A stretch of 64,000 bases of DNA from Streptomyces barkulensis (GTDB lineage: Bacteria; Actinomycetota; Actinomycetes; Streptomycetales; Streptomycetaceae): positions 62,001 to 126,000 of the forward strand of contig NZ_PGSG01000090.1 in assembly GCF_002843305.1 (NCBI RefSeq). The letters are read 5' to 3'. The position numbers were made by a program, and so were the translations under genes. Below are positions 42,998 to 51,128 of this stretch, in pieces. Below the pieces are notes generated by a model, which saw only the letters and a program-made list of their open reading frames with translations, did no database searches and had not been told where the DNA came from. How positions within the stretch are numbered: position 1 is the stretch's first letter; every line of letters begins with the position of its first letter.

Positions 42998-43914
42998 GAG
43001 TGCTGCTGATCGGTGCGAACGGATACCTCGGCCGCCATGTGGCCGACCGCCTGCTCGCCGACCCCGCCGTCCAGCTCACCGCGCTGGGCCGGGGCGACGA
43101 CGCCGACGTCCGCTTCGACCTGTCCACCGGAAGCCCCGGAGCGCTCACCCGCTTCCTGGACGCCGTCCATCCCGGCGTCGTCGTCAACTGCGCCGGCGCC
43201 ACCCGTGGCGGCGCGCGGGACCTGATCCGGCACAACACCGTGGCCACCGCCACCGTCTGCGAGTCGCTGCGCCGCAGCGGCTGCGGGGCCCGGCTGGTCC
43301 ATCTGGGCTGTGCCGCCGAGTACGGGCCCTCTCCGGCCGGCTCCTCCACCGGGGAGGACGCGGTGCCGCGGCCCGGCAGCCCGTACGGCGTCAGCAAGCT
43401 CGCCGCCAGCGAGCTGGTGCTGGGCTCCGGGCTGGACGCCATCGTGCTGCGCGTCTTCTCCCCGGTCGGCCCCGGCACCCCCACCGGCTCGCCGCTGGGG
43501 CGGCTGGCCGAGGCGATGCGCCGGGTGATGCAGCAGGGCGAGGGTGAACTCAGACTGGCCGGGCTGTCCGTCCAGCGCGACTTCGTGGACGTGCGGGACG
43601 TGGCCAGGGCGGTGCACGCCGCCGCCCTGTCGGCCGCCCAGGGCGTGGTCAACATCGGCTCCGGCCGTGCGGTGCGGCTGCGCGAGGTGGTCTCCGTGCT
43701 GGGCCGGGTGGCCGGCCACACCGGAGCGGTGCACGAGATGGACGAGCAGCCCCTGGCCGGCGGCGGTCCGCAGGTGCCCCCGTACCCCGACGGCTGCGGC
43801 CCCTGGCAGCAGGCGGACGTGCGCAGCGCGCGCGACCGGCTCGGGTGGCGGCCCCGGATCGGACTGGAGGAGTCGCTCGCGGACATCTGGATGGAGGCGG
43901 CATGCCGTATCTGA
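42994..43914 (+). CDS. NAD-dependent epimerase/dehydratase (extended SDR)
   Basis: This 306-residue protein has the Rossmann motif GANGYLG at residues 8-14, the catalytic pair YGVSK (Tyr-x3-Lys), the SPV/FSPVGPG segment and DFVDVRDVARA. These are features of nucleotide-sugar 4-epimerases and related reductases. The probable substrate is a UDP-sugar. In this cluster it would supply the precursor for the PelF-like transferase, which in Pel and galactosaminogalactan systems is UDP-GalNAc; this is inference. ATG 42994 has GGGAGG upstream. The spherulin-4-like gene overlaps its last 13 bases. Confidence 0.87.
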   Translation: MRVLLIGANGYLGRHVADRLLADPAVQLTALGRGDDADVRFDLSTGSPGALTRFLDAVHPGVVVNCAGATRGGARDLIRHNTVATATVCESLRRSGCGARLVHLGCAAEYGPSPAGSSTGEDAVPRPGSPYGVSKLAASELVLGSGLDAIVLRVFSPVGPGTPTGSPLGRLAEAMRRVMQQGEGELRLAGLSVQRDFVDVRDVARAVHAAALSAAQGVVNIGSGRAVRLREVVSVLGRVAGHTGAVHEMDEQPLAGGGPQVPPYPDGCGPWQQADVRSARDRLGWRPRIGLEESLADIWMEAACRI

Positions 43915-44666
43915 CCAGTTCCGGCCGGCGCAGACCGGCCGCCGGAGTGCCCGGCCGCCTCGGCGTCGGGGTGCCCGGCTACGCGCACCCGATGGTGGCG
44001 CCCGTGGAGTGGGCCGAGCTGAACAGACCGGGCGCACCGGTGCACTGGGCGGTGCTCAACGTGGCGCGCGGGCCGGGGGAGCGCTCCGACCCGTACTGCG
44101 CGGCGGCCGTCACCGGGCTGCACGAGGCCGGGGTGCGGGTGCTGGGCCATCTGGACCTGCGGCACGGCACCCGCGACTTCGGCCCGCTGGTCCACGACGC
44201 GCACCGTTTCCTCGACTGGTACGGGGTGGACGGCTTCTACCTGGACCGCTGTCCGGGCGACCGCGCCGCCCTGCCGGAGGTGAGCCGGGTGACGGCCGCG
44301 CTGCGCGCCCTGGGCGGGGACGCCCACATCGTCCTCGGGCACGGCACCCATCCCTTCCCCGGTTACGCGGAGCTGGGTGACCAGCTCGTGACGTTCTCCG
44401 GGTCGTGGTCCGACTACCGCTGGTCGCAGGTGGCCGAGTGGACGGCGGACCACTCGCCGGAACGCTTCTGCCACCTGGTGCACGGGGTGCCGCGCACCCA
44501 TCTGGAGGAGGCCGTGCGCATCGCTCGCTGGCAGGGGGCGGGCACCGTCTGGTTCACCGACCGCACCCGCCGCGGGCGCCGGGGCGAGGCCGTGGACCCC
44601 TGGGAGGCCATGCCCGGCTACTGGGACGAAATCGTCTCGCGCCTCGGACCGGGTGTCTCGGAATGA
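43902..44666 (+). CDS. Spherulation-specific family 4 (GH135-like) protein
   Basis: This 254-residue TIM-barrel-like protein has the spherulin-4 landmarks WAVLNVARGPG (50-59), VLGHLDLRHGTRDF (80-93), VDGFYLDRCP (109-118) and VLGHGTHPFPGY (144-155). The family includes Sph3, the fungal endo-alpha-1,4-N-acetylgalactosaminidase of the galactosaminogalactan pathway. Asp115 is kept, but the following catalytic Glu is Arg116 and the usual Glu after the last strand is Ser166, so activity may differ. No signal peptide is evident; the first 20 residues are basic. ATG 43902 has GGAGG upstream and overlaps the epimerase gene. Confidence 0.82.
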   Translation: MPYLTSSGRRRPAAGVPGRLGVGVPGYAHPMVAPVEWAELNRPGAPVHWAVLNVARGPGERSDPYCAAAVTGLHEAGVRVLGHLDLRHGTRDFGPLVHDAHRFLDWYGVDGFYLDRCPGDRAALPEVSRVTAALRALGGDAHIVLGHGTHPFPGYAELGDQLVTFSGSWSDYRWSQVAEWTADHSPERFCHLVHGVPRTHLEEAVRIARWQGAGTVWFTDRTRRGRRGEAVDPWEAMPGYWDEIVSRLGPGVSE

Positions 44667-44685
44667 GATCGGGCGTGGCAGTGTT
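44660..44685 (+). promoter_or_regulatory. Sigma-R promoter (GGAAT-N18-GTT) for moeZ
   Basis: GGAAT at 44660-44664 and GTT at 44683-44685 are spaced by exactly 18 bases, the sigma-R consensus for thiol-oxidative stress in Streptomyces. The -35 overlaps the stop codon of the spherulin-4-like gene. As I recall, moeB/moeZ (SCO5178) is a known sigma-R target in S. coelicolor. Confidence 0.82.
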
Positions 44686-44729
44686 ACGGAAGGAACAACC
44701 GTCCACCGACCAACCCTGTTGAGGTCTCC

Positions 44730-45908
44730 GTGTCGCTGCCACCCCTGGTCGAACCGGCCTCCGAGCTCACTGTCGACGAGGTCCGCAGATACTCCCGTCA
44801 CCTGATCATCCCGGATGTCGGGATGGACGGGCAGAAGCGTCTGAAGAACGCCAAGGTGCTCTGCGTGGGCGCGGGCGGCCTCGGCTCGCCCACCCTGATG
44901 TACCTGGCCGCCGCGGGTGTGGGCACGCTCGGCATCATCGAGTTCGACGAGGTCGACGAGTCCAACCTCCAGCGCCAGGTCATCCACAGCCAGGCGGACA
45001 TCGGCCGCCCCAAGGCCGAGTCCGCGCGGGACACGGTGCTCGGGATCAACCCGTACGTGAAGGTCAACCTCCACACCGAGCGGCTGGACTCCTCCAATGT
45101 GATGGAGATCTTCGCCGACTACGACCTGATCGTGGACGGCACCGACAACTTCGCCACCCGCTACCTGGTCAACGACGCCTGCGTGCTGCTGAAGAAGCCG
45201 TACGTGTGGGGCTCGATCTACCGCTTCGACGGACAGGCGTCGGTCTTCTGGGCCGAGCACGGGCCGTGCTACCGCTGCCTGTACCCCGAGCCCCCGCCGC
45301 CGGGCATGGTCCCCAGCTGCGCCGAGGGCGGCGTGCTGGGCGTGCTGTGCGCGTCCATCGGCTCGGTCCAGACCACCGAGGCGATCAAGCTCCTGGCGGG
45401 CATCGGCGAGCCGCTGCTCGGCCGCCTGATGATCTACGACGCCCTGGAGATGACCTACCGCCAGGTCAAGGTCCGCAAGGACCCCGAGTGCGCGGTCTGC
45501 GGCAAGAACCCGACGGTCACCGAGCTGATCGACTACGAGGCGTTCTGCGGTGTGGTCTCCGACGAGGCCCAGCAGGCCGCGATGGGCTCGACCATCACCC
45601 CGCAGCAGCTCAAGGAGTGGATCGACGAGGGCGAGAACATCGACATCATCGATGTCCGCGAGCCCAACGAGTACGAGATCGTCTCCATTCCGGGCGCGCG
45701 TCTGATCCCGAAGAACGAGTTCCTGATGGGCAACGCGCTGGGCGAGCTGTCGCAGGACAAGCGGATCGTCCTGCACTGCAAGACGGGTGTCCGCAGTGCG
45801 GAAGTCCTCGCGGTCCTGAAGAACGCGGGCTTCTCCGACGCCGTCCACGTCGGCGGCGGCGTCGTCGGCTGGGTCACCCAGATCGAGCCGGAGAAGCCGG
45901 TCTACTGA
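44730..45908 (+). CDS. moeZ: Adenylyltransferase/sulfurtransferase MoeZ
   Basis: This 392-residue protein has an E1-like adenylation domain with GAGGLGS (48-54), zinc ligands CYRC (180-183) and CAVC (254-257), and a conserved PSCAEGG. A C-terminal rhodanese domain carries active-site HCKTGVRS (Cys350). MoeZ adenylates and then thiocarboxylates sulfur-carrier proteins such as MoaD, CysO and ThiS, feeding molybdopterin, cysteine and other sulfur pathways. GTG 44730 has a weak ribosome binding site (GAGG). An exact sigma-R promoter lies upstream. Molybdate transport genes follow. It corresponds to Rv3206c. Confidence 0.94.
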   Translation: MSLPPLVEPASELTVDEVRRYSRHLIIPDVGMDGQKRLKNAKVLCVGAGGLGSPTLMYLAAAGVGTLGIIEFDEVDESNLQRQVIHSQADIGRPKAESARDTVLGINPYVKVNLHTERLDSSNVMEIFADYDLIVDGTDNFATRYLVNDACVLLKKPYVWGSIYRFDGQASVFWAEHGPCYRCLYPEPPPPGMVPSCAEGGVLGVLCASIGSVQTTEAIKLLAGIGEPLLGRLMIYDALEMTYRQVKVRKDPECAVCGKNPTVTELIDYEAFCGVVSDEAQQAAMGSTITPQQLKEWIDEGENIDIIDVREPNEYEIVSIPGARLIPKNEFLMGNALGELSQDKRIVLHCKTGVRSAEVLAVLKNAGFSDAVHVGGGVVGWVTQIEPEKPVY

Positions 45909-45913
45909 CGGTC

Positions 45914-45951
45914 TGTTCGTTCCGCGCCCGCGAGCGGGCGCGGAACGAACA
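45914..45951. terminator. Bidirectional terminator, 18-bp perfect stem
   Basis: Arms 45914-45931 and 45934-45951 pair perfectly, just after the moeZ stop. A second hairpin with one bulge lies at about 45958-45989, so convergent moeZ and modB are well separated. Confidence 0.85.
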
Positions 45952-45998
45952 CCGGAGCGGCCCCGGGACGACACCGTCCCCGGGGCCGCTTCCACGCG

Positions 45999-46841
45999 TC
46001 AGCGCGAGTGGCCCAGCCAGCGTCCGCGCAGTGCGACCAGGACGGCCGCCGCCACGGCGAGCAGCAGCAGCGAGACCGAGGTCGCGGCGGCCGGGTCCTG
46101 CTGGAGGAGCAGATAGACCTGGAGCGGCAGGGTCTGGGTGGTCCCAGGCAGATTGCCCGCGAAGGTGATCGTCGCGCCGAACTCGCCCAGCGCCCGCGCC
46201 CAGCACAGCGCGGCGCCCGCCGCCAGGGAGGGCGCCACCATCGGCAGGGTGACGTACCGCAGGGTCTGGGGGAGGGTCGCGCCCATGGTGGCGGCGGCCT
46301 CCTCGTAGCGCGGGGCGATCCCGGCCAGCGCCCCCTCCAGGCCGATGACCAGGAACGGCATCGCCACGAAGGCCGCGGCGACCACCGCGCCCGCGGTGGA
46401 GAACGGCAGCGTCACCCCCACCGCCTCCAGCGGTCCGCCCAGCAGACCGCCGCGGCCGAAGCCGCGCAGCAGGGCGACGCCCGCCACGGTCGGCGGCAGC
46501 ACCATCGGCAGCAGTACCAGGGAGCGCACCAGGGCCTTGCCGGGGAAGTCGGCGCGGGCCAGCAGCCACGCCAGCGGCACGCCCAGGACGAGGGAGAGCA
46601 GCAGGGCGAGGACGGAGACCAGCAGGGACAGCCCCAGTGCCCGGAGGACGCCGGGCGAGGTGAGCTGCCCGGCCAGGTCCCGCCACGGCGTGTGGGCCAC
46701 CACCCCGGCCAGGGGCACGGCCAGGAAGGCCGCCGCCAGCGCGGCAGGCCCGCCGAGCGCGGCGGGTGTGCGGGTGCGTGCCGCGGGTGTGCGGCCGCGT
46801 ACGCGTGGCGGCAGGGCGCGGGGTTCGGTGCGGTGGTTCAC
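45999..46841 (-). CDS. modB: Molybdate ABC transporter permease ModB
   Basis: This 280-residue permease has about six membrane segments and the EAA loop EEAAATMGATLPQTLRYVTLPMVAPSL, which contacts the ATPase ModC. It also has VLGVPLAWLLARADFPGK and FGATITFAGNLPGTTQTLPL, standard for ModB. GTG 46841 overlaps the modA stop (GTGA). No modC gene follows before moeZ, so the ATPase must come from elsewhere in the genome. Confidence 0.9.
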   Translation of the reverse strand: MNHRTEPRALPPRVRGRTPAARTRTPAALGGPAALAAAFLAVPLAGVVAHTPWRDLAGQLTSPGVLRALGLSLLVSVLALLLSLVLGVPLAWLLARADFPGKALVRSLVLLPMVLPPTVAGVALLRGFGRGGLLGGPLEAVGVTLPFSTAGAVVAAAFVAMPFLVIGLEGALAGIAPRYEEAAATMGATLPQTLRYVTLPMVAPSLAAGAALCWARALGEFGATITFAGNLPGTTQTLPLQVYLLLQQDPAAATSVSLLLLAVAAAVLVALRGRWLGHSR

Positions 46842-47704
46842 GGCAGCAGGAAACCGGCCTCCCGCAGCAGGCCGCGGGCCGGTCCGGAGCTCAGCCAGGC
46901 GATGACGTCCGAGGCGTGCCCGGGGTGGGCGGTGTCCTTCAGCGGCGCGGCGGGGTAGCGCACGCCGGCCCCGCCGCCGGGGACGGGCACGGCCTCGACG
47001 CGGCCGGCGGAGGCGGCGGCGTCGGTGGCGTACACCAGCCCGGCGTCCGCCTCGCCCAGCGCCACCTTGCTCAGCACCGCCCGCACGCTCGGCTCCCGGG
47101 AGACCGGGTGGACGGTGACGCCGTGCCGCTCCAGCAGCCGCTGCCCGTACCGCCCGGCCGGTACCTCGGGGGCGGCGAGCACGGTCGTCACCCCCTCGCG
47201 GGCGAGGTCGTCCGGGGCGCCGATGCCCAGGGGGTTGCCGGGGGCGGTGGCGATGACGAGCCGGTTGCGGGCGATCACGGTGGGCGGGCCGGTGAAGTCC
47301 CGCAGGGACTCCATCGTCGCGGTGTCGGCGGTGACGACCAGATCGGCGGGCGCGCCCTGGCGGATCTGCGCGGCCAGCTCCTGGGAGCCGGCGAAGGACA
47401 GGCGCAGCCGTACGCCGGGGTGCTCCTCCTCGTACGCGGCGCCCGCCTCGGTGAGGACGTCGGTGAGGGAGGAGGCGGCCAGGACCGTCACGGTGGCCGT
47501 CCGGCCGCCCTCGCCGGTGCGGCCGAGAGCCCCGCCCCCGCAGGCCGCCGTCAGTGCGGCCAGCACCAGCAGGACGGCCGGCAGCAGGGCGGCCGCCCCG
47601 CCGGCCGCGCGCGGTCGGCGCGGCCGGCGGGAGGGCCGCCGGGGCGAGCGGGGGGCGCGGGGGGCGCGCGTACCGGTCGTGTCGGGCATGCCGGTCCGCC
47701 TCAC
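46838..47704 (-). CDS. modA: Molybdate-binding lipoprotein ModA
   Basis: This 288-residue periplasmic-type binding protein has an Arg-rich N-terminus, a hydrophobic segment and a lipobox ending at Cys55. The mature domain shows VTVLAASSLTDVLTEAG, FAGSQELAAQI, GAPADLVVTAD and GLVYATDAA, the ModA oxyanion-binding pattern. GTG 47704 overlaps the regulator stop (GTGA); ATG 47689 is a later alternative. It forms an operon with the ModE-like regulator and modB. Confidence 0.9.
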   Translation of the reverse strand: MRRTGMPDTTGTRAPRAPRSPRRPSRRPRRPRAAGGAAALLPAVLLVLAALTAACGGGALGRTGEGGRTATVTVLAASSLTDVLTEAGAAYEEEHPGVRLRLSFAGSQELAAQIRQGAPADLVVTADTATMESLRDFTGPPTVIARNRLVIATAPGNPLGIGAPDDLAREGVTTVLAAPEVPAGRYGQRLLERHGVTVHPVSREPSVRAVLSKVALGEADAGLVYATDAAASAGRVEAVPVPGGGAGVRYPAAPLKDTAHPGHASDVIAWLSSGPARGLLREAGFLLP

Positions 47705-48126
47705 GCCCGGTCGATGTGCACGTTGGTGGACTTCACCCGGGCCACGGCCTCCATGCCGACCGCCAGCCCCAGTTCCTCCACGGCCTCCCGGGTCAGCAGG
47801 GAGACCAGCCGGTGGGGACCCGCCTGGATCTCCACCTGGGCCGCGACGTCGCCGAGGCGGACGGCGGTGACGATTCCGGGGAAGGAGTTGCGGACGCTGG
47901 TGTGCGGCCCGTCGTCGTCCCGCTCGGAGCCCCCGGAACCCCCGGAGCCCCCGGGCCCCTCCGACGCGAGGGCTACGGCGAAGGCGGCCAGGTCCTCGCC
48001 CGCCACCAGCCGCCTGCCGCCCTCGTCCCGGCTGGTGGGCAGCCGTCCGGCGTCCGCCCAGCGGCGCACCGTGTCGGGACTGACACCGAGCAGCCGGGCC
48101 GCCCGGCCCATGGAGTAGGAACGCAT
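47701..48126 (-). CDS. ModE-like regulator: MerR/excisionase-type HTH plus molybdopterin-binding (TOBE/Mop) domain
   Basis: This 141-residue protein has an N-terminal helix-turn-helix of the DNA-binding excisionase type (MGRAARLLGVSPDTVRRWADAG) and a C-terminal Mop/TOBE domain (NSFPGIVTAVRLGDVAAQVEI and VARVKSTNVHI). It probably represses or activates the operon in response to molybdate. A run of GSGG repeats links the domains. ATG 48126 gives MRSYSMGR. No ribosome binding site is visible, so it may be leaderless. Confidence 0.87.
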   Translation of the reverse strand: MRSYSMGRAARLLGVSPDTVRRWADAGRLPTSRDEGGRRLVAGEDLAAFAVALASEGPGGSGGSGGSERDDDGPHTSVRNSFPGIVTAVRLGDVAAQVEIQAGPHRLVSLLTREAVEELGLAVGMEAVARVKSTNVHIDRA

Positions 48127-48234
48127 GCGCACGACGTTATGGCGTACCGGCTCGCACATGCAAGGCGGACCGGGCCTCGGGCCTCGCAGTCGCGAGTCCG
48201 GCGGGAGGCGGTGCGCCCGCGCCGGCTCAGGCGG

Positions 48235-50985
48235 TCAGAGCGACTCCCGGCGCGTGAGGTGGGTGAAGGAGAGCCAGCCGGGCAGGACCGGCAGCCAGAA
48301 GGTCATCAGGCGGAAGAGCAGGACCGCCGGGGTGGCGATCTCCTGCGGCAGCCCGAACGCGATCAGACCCGCGATCAGCGCCGCCTCCACCGCGCCCAGA
48401 CCGCCCGGGGTGGGCGCCGCCGAGCCCAGCGCGTTGCCCGCCAGGAAGACCACCGCGATGCTCGCGTAGCTCAGCTCGCCGCCGAAGGCGCGCACCGACG
48501 CGTCCAGGCACAGCACGAACGACACCGTCAGCAGCAGCATGCCGCCGATGCCGCTGAGCAGCTTCTGCGGGCGCTGGACGACGTCCAGCATCCGCGGGAC
48601 GACGCCGGCGAACAGCGCCCGCACCCGCTCCACCACGAACTTCCGCAGCGCCGGGACCGCCGTCACGATCAGGGACAGCACCGCCACCGTCAGCAGTCCG
48701 GCGATCACCGTACGGGACGGGGAGAGGGTCGGGGTGCGCTCCGTGCCCGTCAGATAGCCGAAGACCAGCAGCAGCAGGACGTGGCTGCCCAGGCCGAACA
48801 GCTGGGAGGCGCCGACGCTGGCGACCGCGTGGCCGGGCCGGACCCCGGCGCGCTGCAGGAAGCGGGTGTTGAGCGCGACGCCGCCGACCGCCGCCGGCGC
48901 CACCAGCTTGACGAAGGAGCCCGCCACCTGGGCGACCACCGTGCGCAGGAAGGGGACCTTCTCGGGCACGAAACCGAGCAGGCTCATCGCCGCCGCGAAG
49001 TACGTCAGGGCGGAGAACAGCAGCGCGGCGGCCACCCAGCCCCAGTTCGCCTCGACGACGACCTGCCGGAAGTCCACATGGGTGAGCTGGGAGAGCAGGA
49101 AGTACGCGGCGAAGGCCCCGGCGATGAAGCTGACCAGGGTGCGCGGCCTGACGCGCTCCAGCCGGGCCGGCTGTATCGGGGCCTGCGGCCGGACCAGCAG
49201 CACCTGCCCGCGGATCTGCGCCAGCAGGTCCTCCTCGCGCGCCTCCTCCAGGGCCTCCATGACGGCCTGTTTCTCGGCGTGCTTCTCCGCCCGGAGCGAC
49301 TTGCGGTCGCCGGCGGGCGCGTGCCCCTGGGCGTGGCGCGTCTCGCGGCTGTGGCGGGACGCCTCGATGGCCGCCTCCCGCTCGCGCTGCGCCCGCTCCT
49401 TGGCCAGTCTGCGCAGGGTGGCGCGGGTGCCGCGGCTGAGCGCGATCGGCTGGAGCAGTGGAAGGCTGTCGGCCACCGCGTCCGGACCGAGCACCTCCAC
49501 CGCCGCCGCGACCGAGCGCTCGGCGCCGACGCGCAGACCGAAGGTGGTCAGCAACTGCGCCACGTCCATCCGCAGCACCAGATCGCCGGCCGCGATCTCA
49601 CCGGCGCTGAGGTCGGTGAGGAACACCTCGCCGGAGGGGGCCACCATCAGCGCGTCGTCCTCCAGCCTGCGGTGGGCGATCCGCCGCGACTGGAGCGCGC
49701 GCACCTGCCGCCAGACCGCGCGCATCAGCTCGTCGGTGACCTCCTCGTCGGGCAGGGAGCCCAGACTGTGCCCCTCGACGTGCTCGTAGACGAGCATGAC
49801 GGCGTCGGGGCCCAGCTCGGAGGTGGCGATCAGCTTCGGTGCGTTGGCCCCGGCGGCTATGGCCGCGTACGCCAGCAGGGCCTCCTGCTCCAGCGCCTGG
49901 CGCAGCGACTGGAGGCTGCGGCGCTGGGTGATGCCGCGCAGCGCGAGGCGGCGCCAGGCGCGGTAGAAGTAGCCGTGCGCCTGCTGCTCGCGGTCCACGA
50001 CGGTGACGTCGAGCGGCGGGCCCTCCTCCAGGGTGACCAGATAGCGCCGGGCCCGGTCGCTCTGCTCGGTCCGCTCCGGATCCACGGGGTCGGCGGGGTC
50101 CAGCCGCAGCGCCCTCACCGGCCTGAAGCCCACCCGCCGCAGCCCGGCCAGCAGGTTCTGGCCGGTGGGGCGGACGTTGGGGGAGCCGACGGCGTAGAGC
50201 GTGCCGTAGGCGACGGTCCAGCCGATCAGCACGGTGACCAGGATCGAGAACGGCGTGGTGTATCCGCCGACCAGCACCGCGAAGGCGTCCAGCAGCAGCA
50301 CCGCCCACAGCAGCACCCGCCAGCGCGGTCGGCGGGCCATGCCGACGGCCGTCATGTAGGCGATGACGGGGGCCAGATAGCCGTGCACCGGGTCGGTGAG
50401 CCCGCCTTCCGGGGCCGGGCTGGTCAGCGCGTTCCGGATGGAGCCGGGGGCCTGCTCGGCGACCCACAGGTCGGTGGCGAGCGACGCGCCGTGCGCCAGG
50501 ACGGCGGCGAGGACGCCGTCGGCGATCCGCAGCCCGTCGCGTTTGATCAGCCGCTCCAGCGCGAAGGCCACCGGCACGATGAGCACGGCGACGCTGGAGG
50601 CGAAGCCGGCGAAGCTGATCAGCAGGGGAGGGGCCTGGCCCGCCCCCTTGCCGATGTCCTGCTCCAGGCCCGCGGTGGTGCCGTGCGCGAAGGCGGCGAC
50701 GATCAGGACGACGGCGATGCCGAGGGTCCCGAGCAGCAGCCGCATCAGGTCGGAGGGGCGGTGCACCCGGGCGGGGAGGATCGGCTCGTCGCCCTCGACG
50801 TGCTCCGGGCCCGTCTCCCCGACGGCCCTGCCGGTTCCGCCGGTTCCGCCGGTGTCCCGCCGCGCGGGCCCCGGGCCGGGGCCGCCGGTGTGCGGGGACG
50901 AGTGAGCGGAACGGGGCTCCTCCCGCGGAGGGGGCCCGCCCTGGTCCTCGGACCGCTCTCCGGTCCCTTTTCGCTCTCGTATCAC
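48235..50985 (-). CDS. Fusion of a degenerate kinase domain with a lysylphosphatidylglycerol-synthase-type flippase domain
   Basis: This 916-residue membrane protein has a polar N-terminus, about six membrane segments (80-270), a kinase-like cytoplasmic domain (about 310-530), a charged coiled-coil region (530-600) and a C-terminal UPF0104/LPG-synthase flippase domain (about 615-905). The kinase catalytic loop reads HRRLEDDALM (438-447), so the Asp base and the Asn are lost, and DFG is DLS near 458. It is therefore a likely pseudokinase. It has no aminoacyl transferase domain. Related proteins translocate lipids or lipid-linked molecules. GTG 50985 has a weak ribosome binding site. Confidence 0.8.
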   Translation of the reverse strand: MIRERKGTGERSEDQGGPPPREEPRSAHSSPHTGGPGPGPARRDTGGTGGTGRAVGETGPEHVEGDEPILPARVHRPSDLMRLLLGTLGIAVVLIVAAFAHGTTAGLEQDIGKGAGQAPPLLISFAGFASSVAVLIVPVAFALERLIKRDGLRIADGVLAAVLAHGASLATDLWVAEQAPGSIRNALTSPAPEGGLTDPVHGYLAPVIAYMTAVGMARRPRWRVLLWAVLLLDAFAVLVGGYTTPFSILVTVLIGWTVAYGTLYAVGSPNVRPTGQNLLAGLRRVGFRPVRALRLDPADPVDPERTEQSDRARRYLVTLEEGPPLDVTVVDREQQAHGYFYRAWRRLALRGITQRRSLQSLRQALEQEALLAYAAIAAGANAPKLIATSELGPDAVMLVYEHVEGHSLGSLPDEEVTDELMRAVWRQVRALQSRRIAHRRLEDDALMVAPSGEVFLTDLSAGEIAAGDLVLRMDVAQLLTTFGLRVGAERSVAAAVEVLGPDAVADSLPLLQPIALSRGTRATLRRLAKERAQREREAAIEASRHSRETRHAQGHAPAGDRKSLRAEKHAEKQAVMEALEEAREEDLLAQIRGQVLLVRPQAPIQPARLERVRPRTLVSFIAGAFAAYFLLSQLTHVDFRQVVVEANWGWVAAALLFSALTYFAAAMSLLGFVPEKVPFLRTVVAQVAGSFVKLVAPAAVGGVALNTRFLQRAGVRPGHAVASVGASQLFGLGSHVLLLLVFGYLTGTERTPTLSPSRTVIAGLLTVAVLSLIVTAVPALRKFVVERVRALFAGVVPRMLDVVQRPQKLLSGIGGMLLLTVSFVLCLDASVRAFGGELSYASIAVVFLAGNALGSAAPTPGGLGAVEAALIAGLIAFGLPQEIATPAVLLFRLMTFWLPVLPGWLSFTHLTRRESL

Positions 50986-51128
50986 CTGTCACCGCCGGGA
51001 CGATGGTGGCACGAGGAGGCGGCGGGCCGGTCAGGGAGGTCGCTTTTCTCCGCGGAAAGCCGAGTTTGCGCGTGTCGTGCGCACCCGCGTGCCGCCGCCG
51101 GCGCGGGCCGGCGGCCGTATGGGGCACC

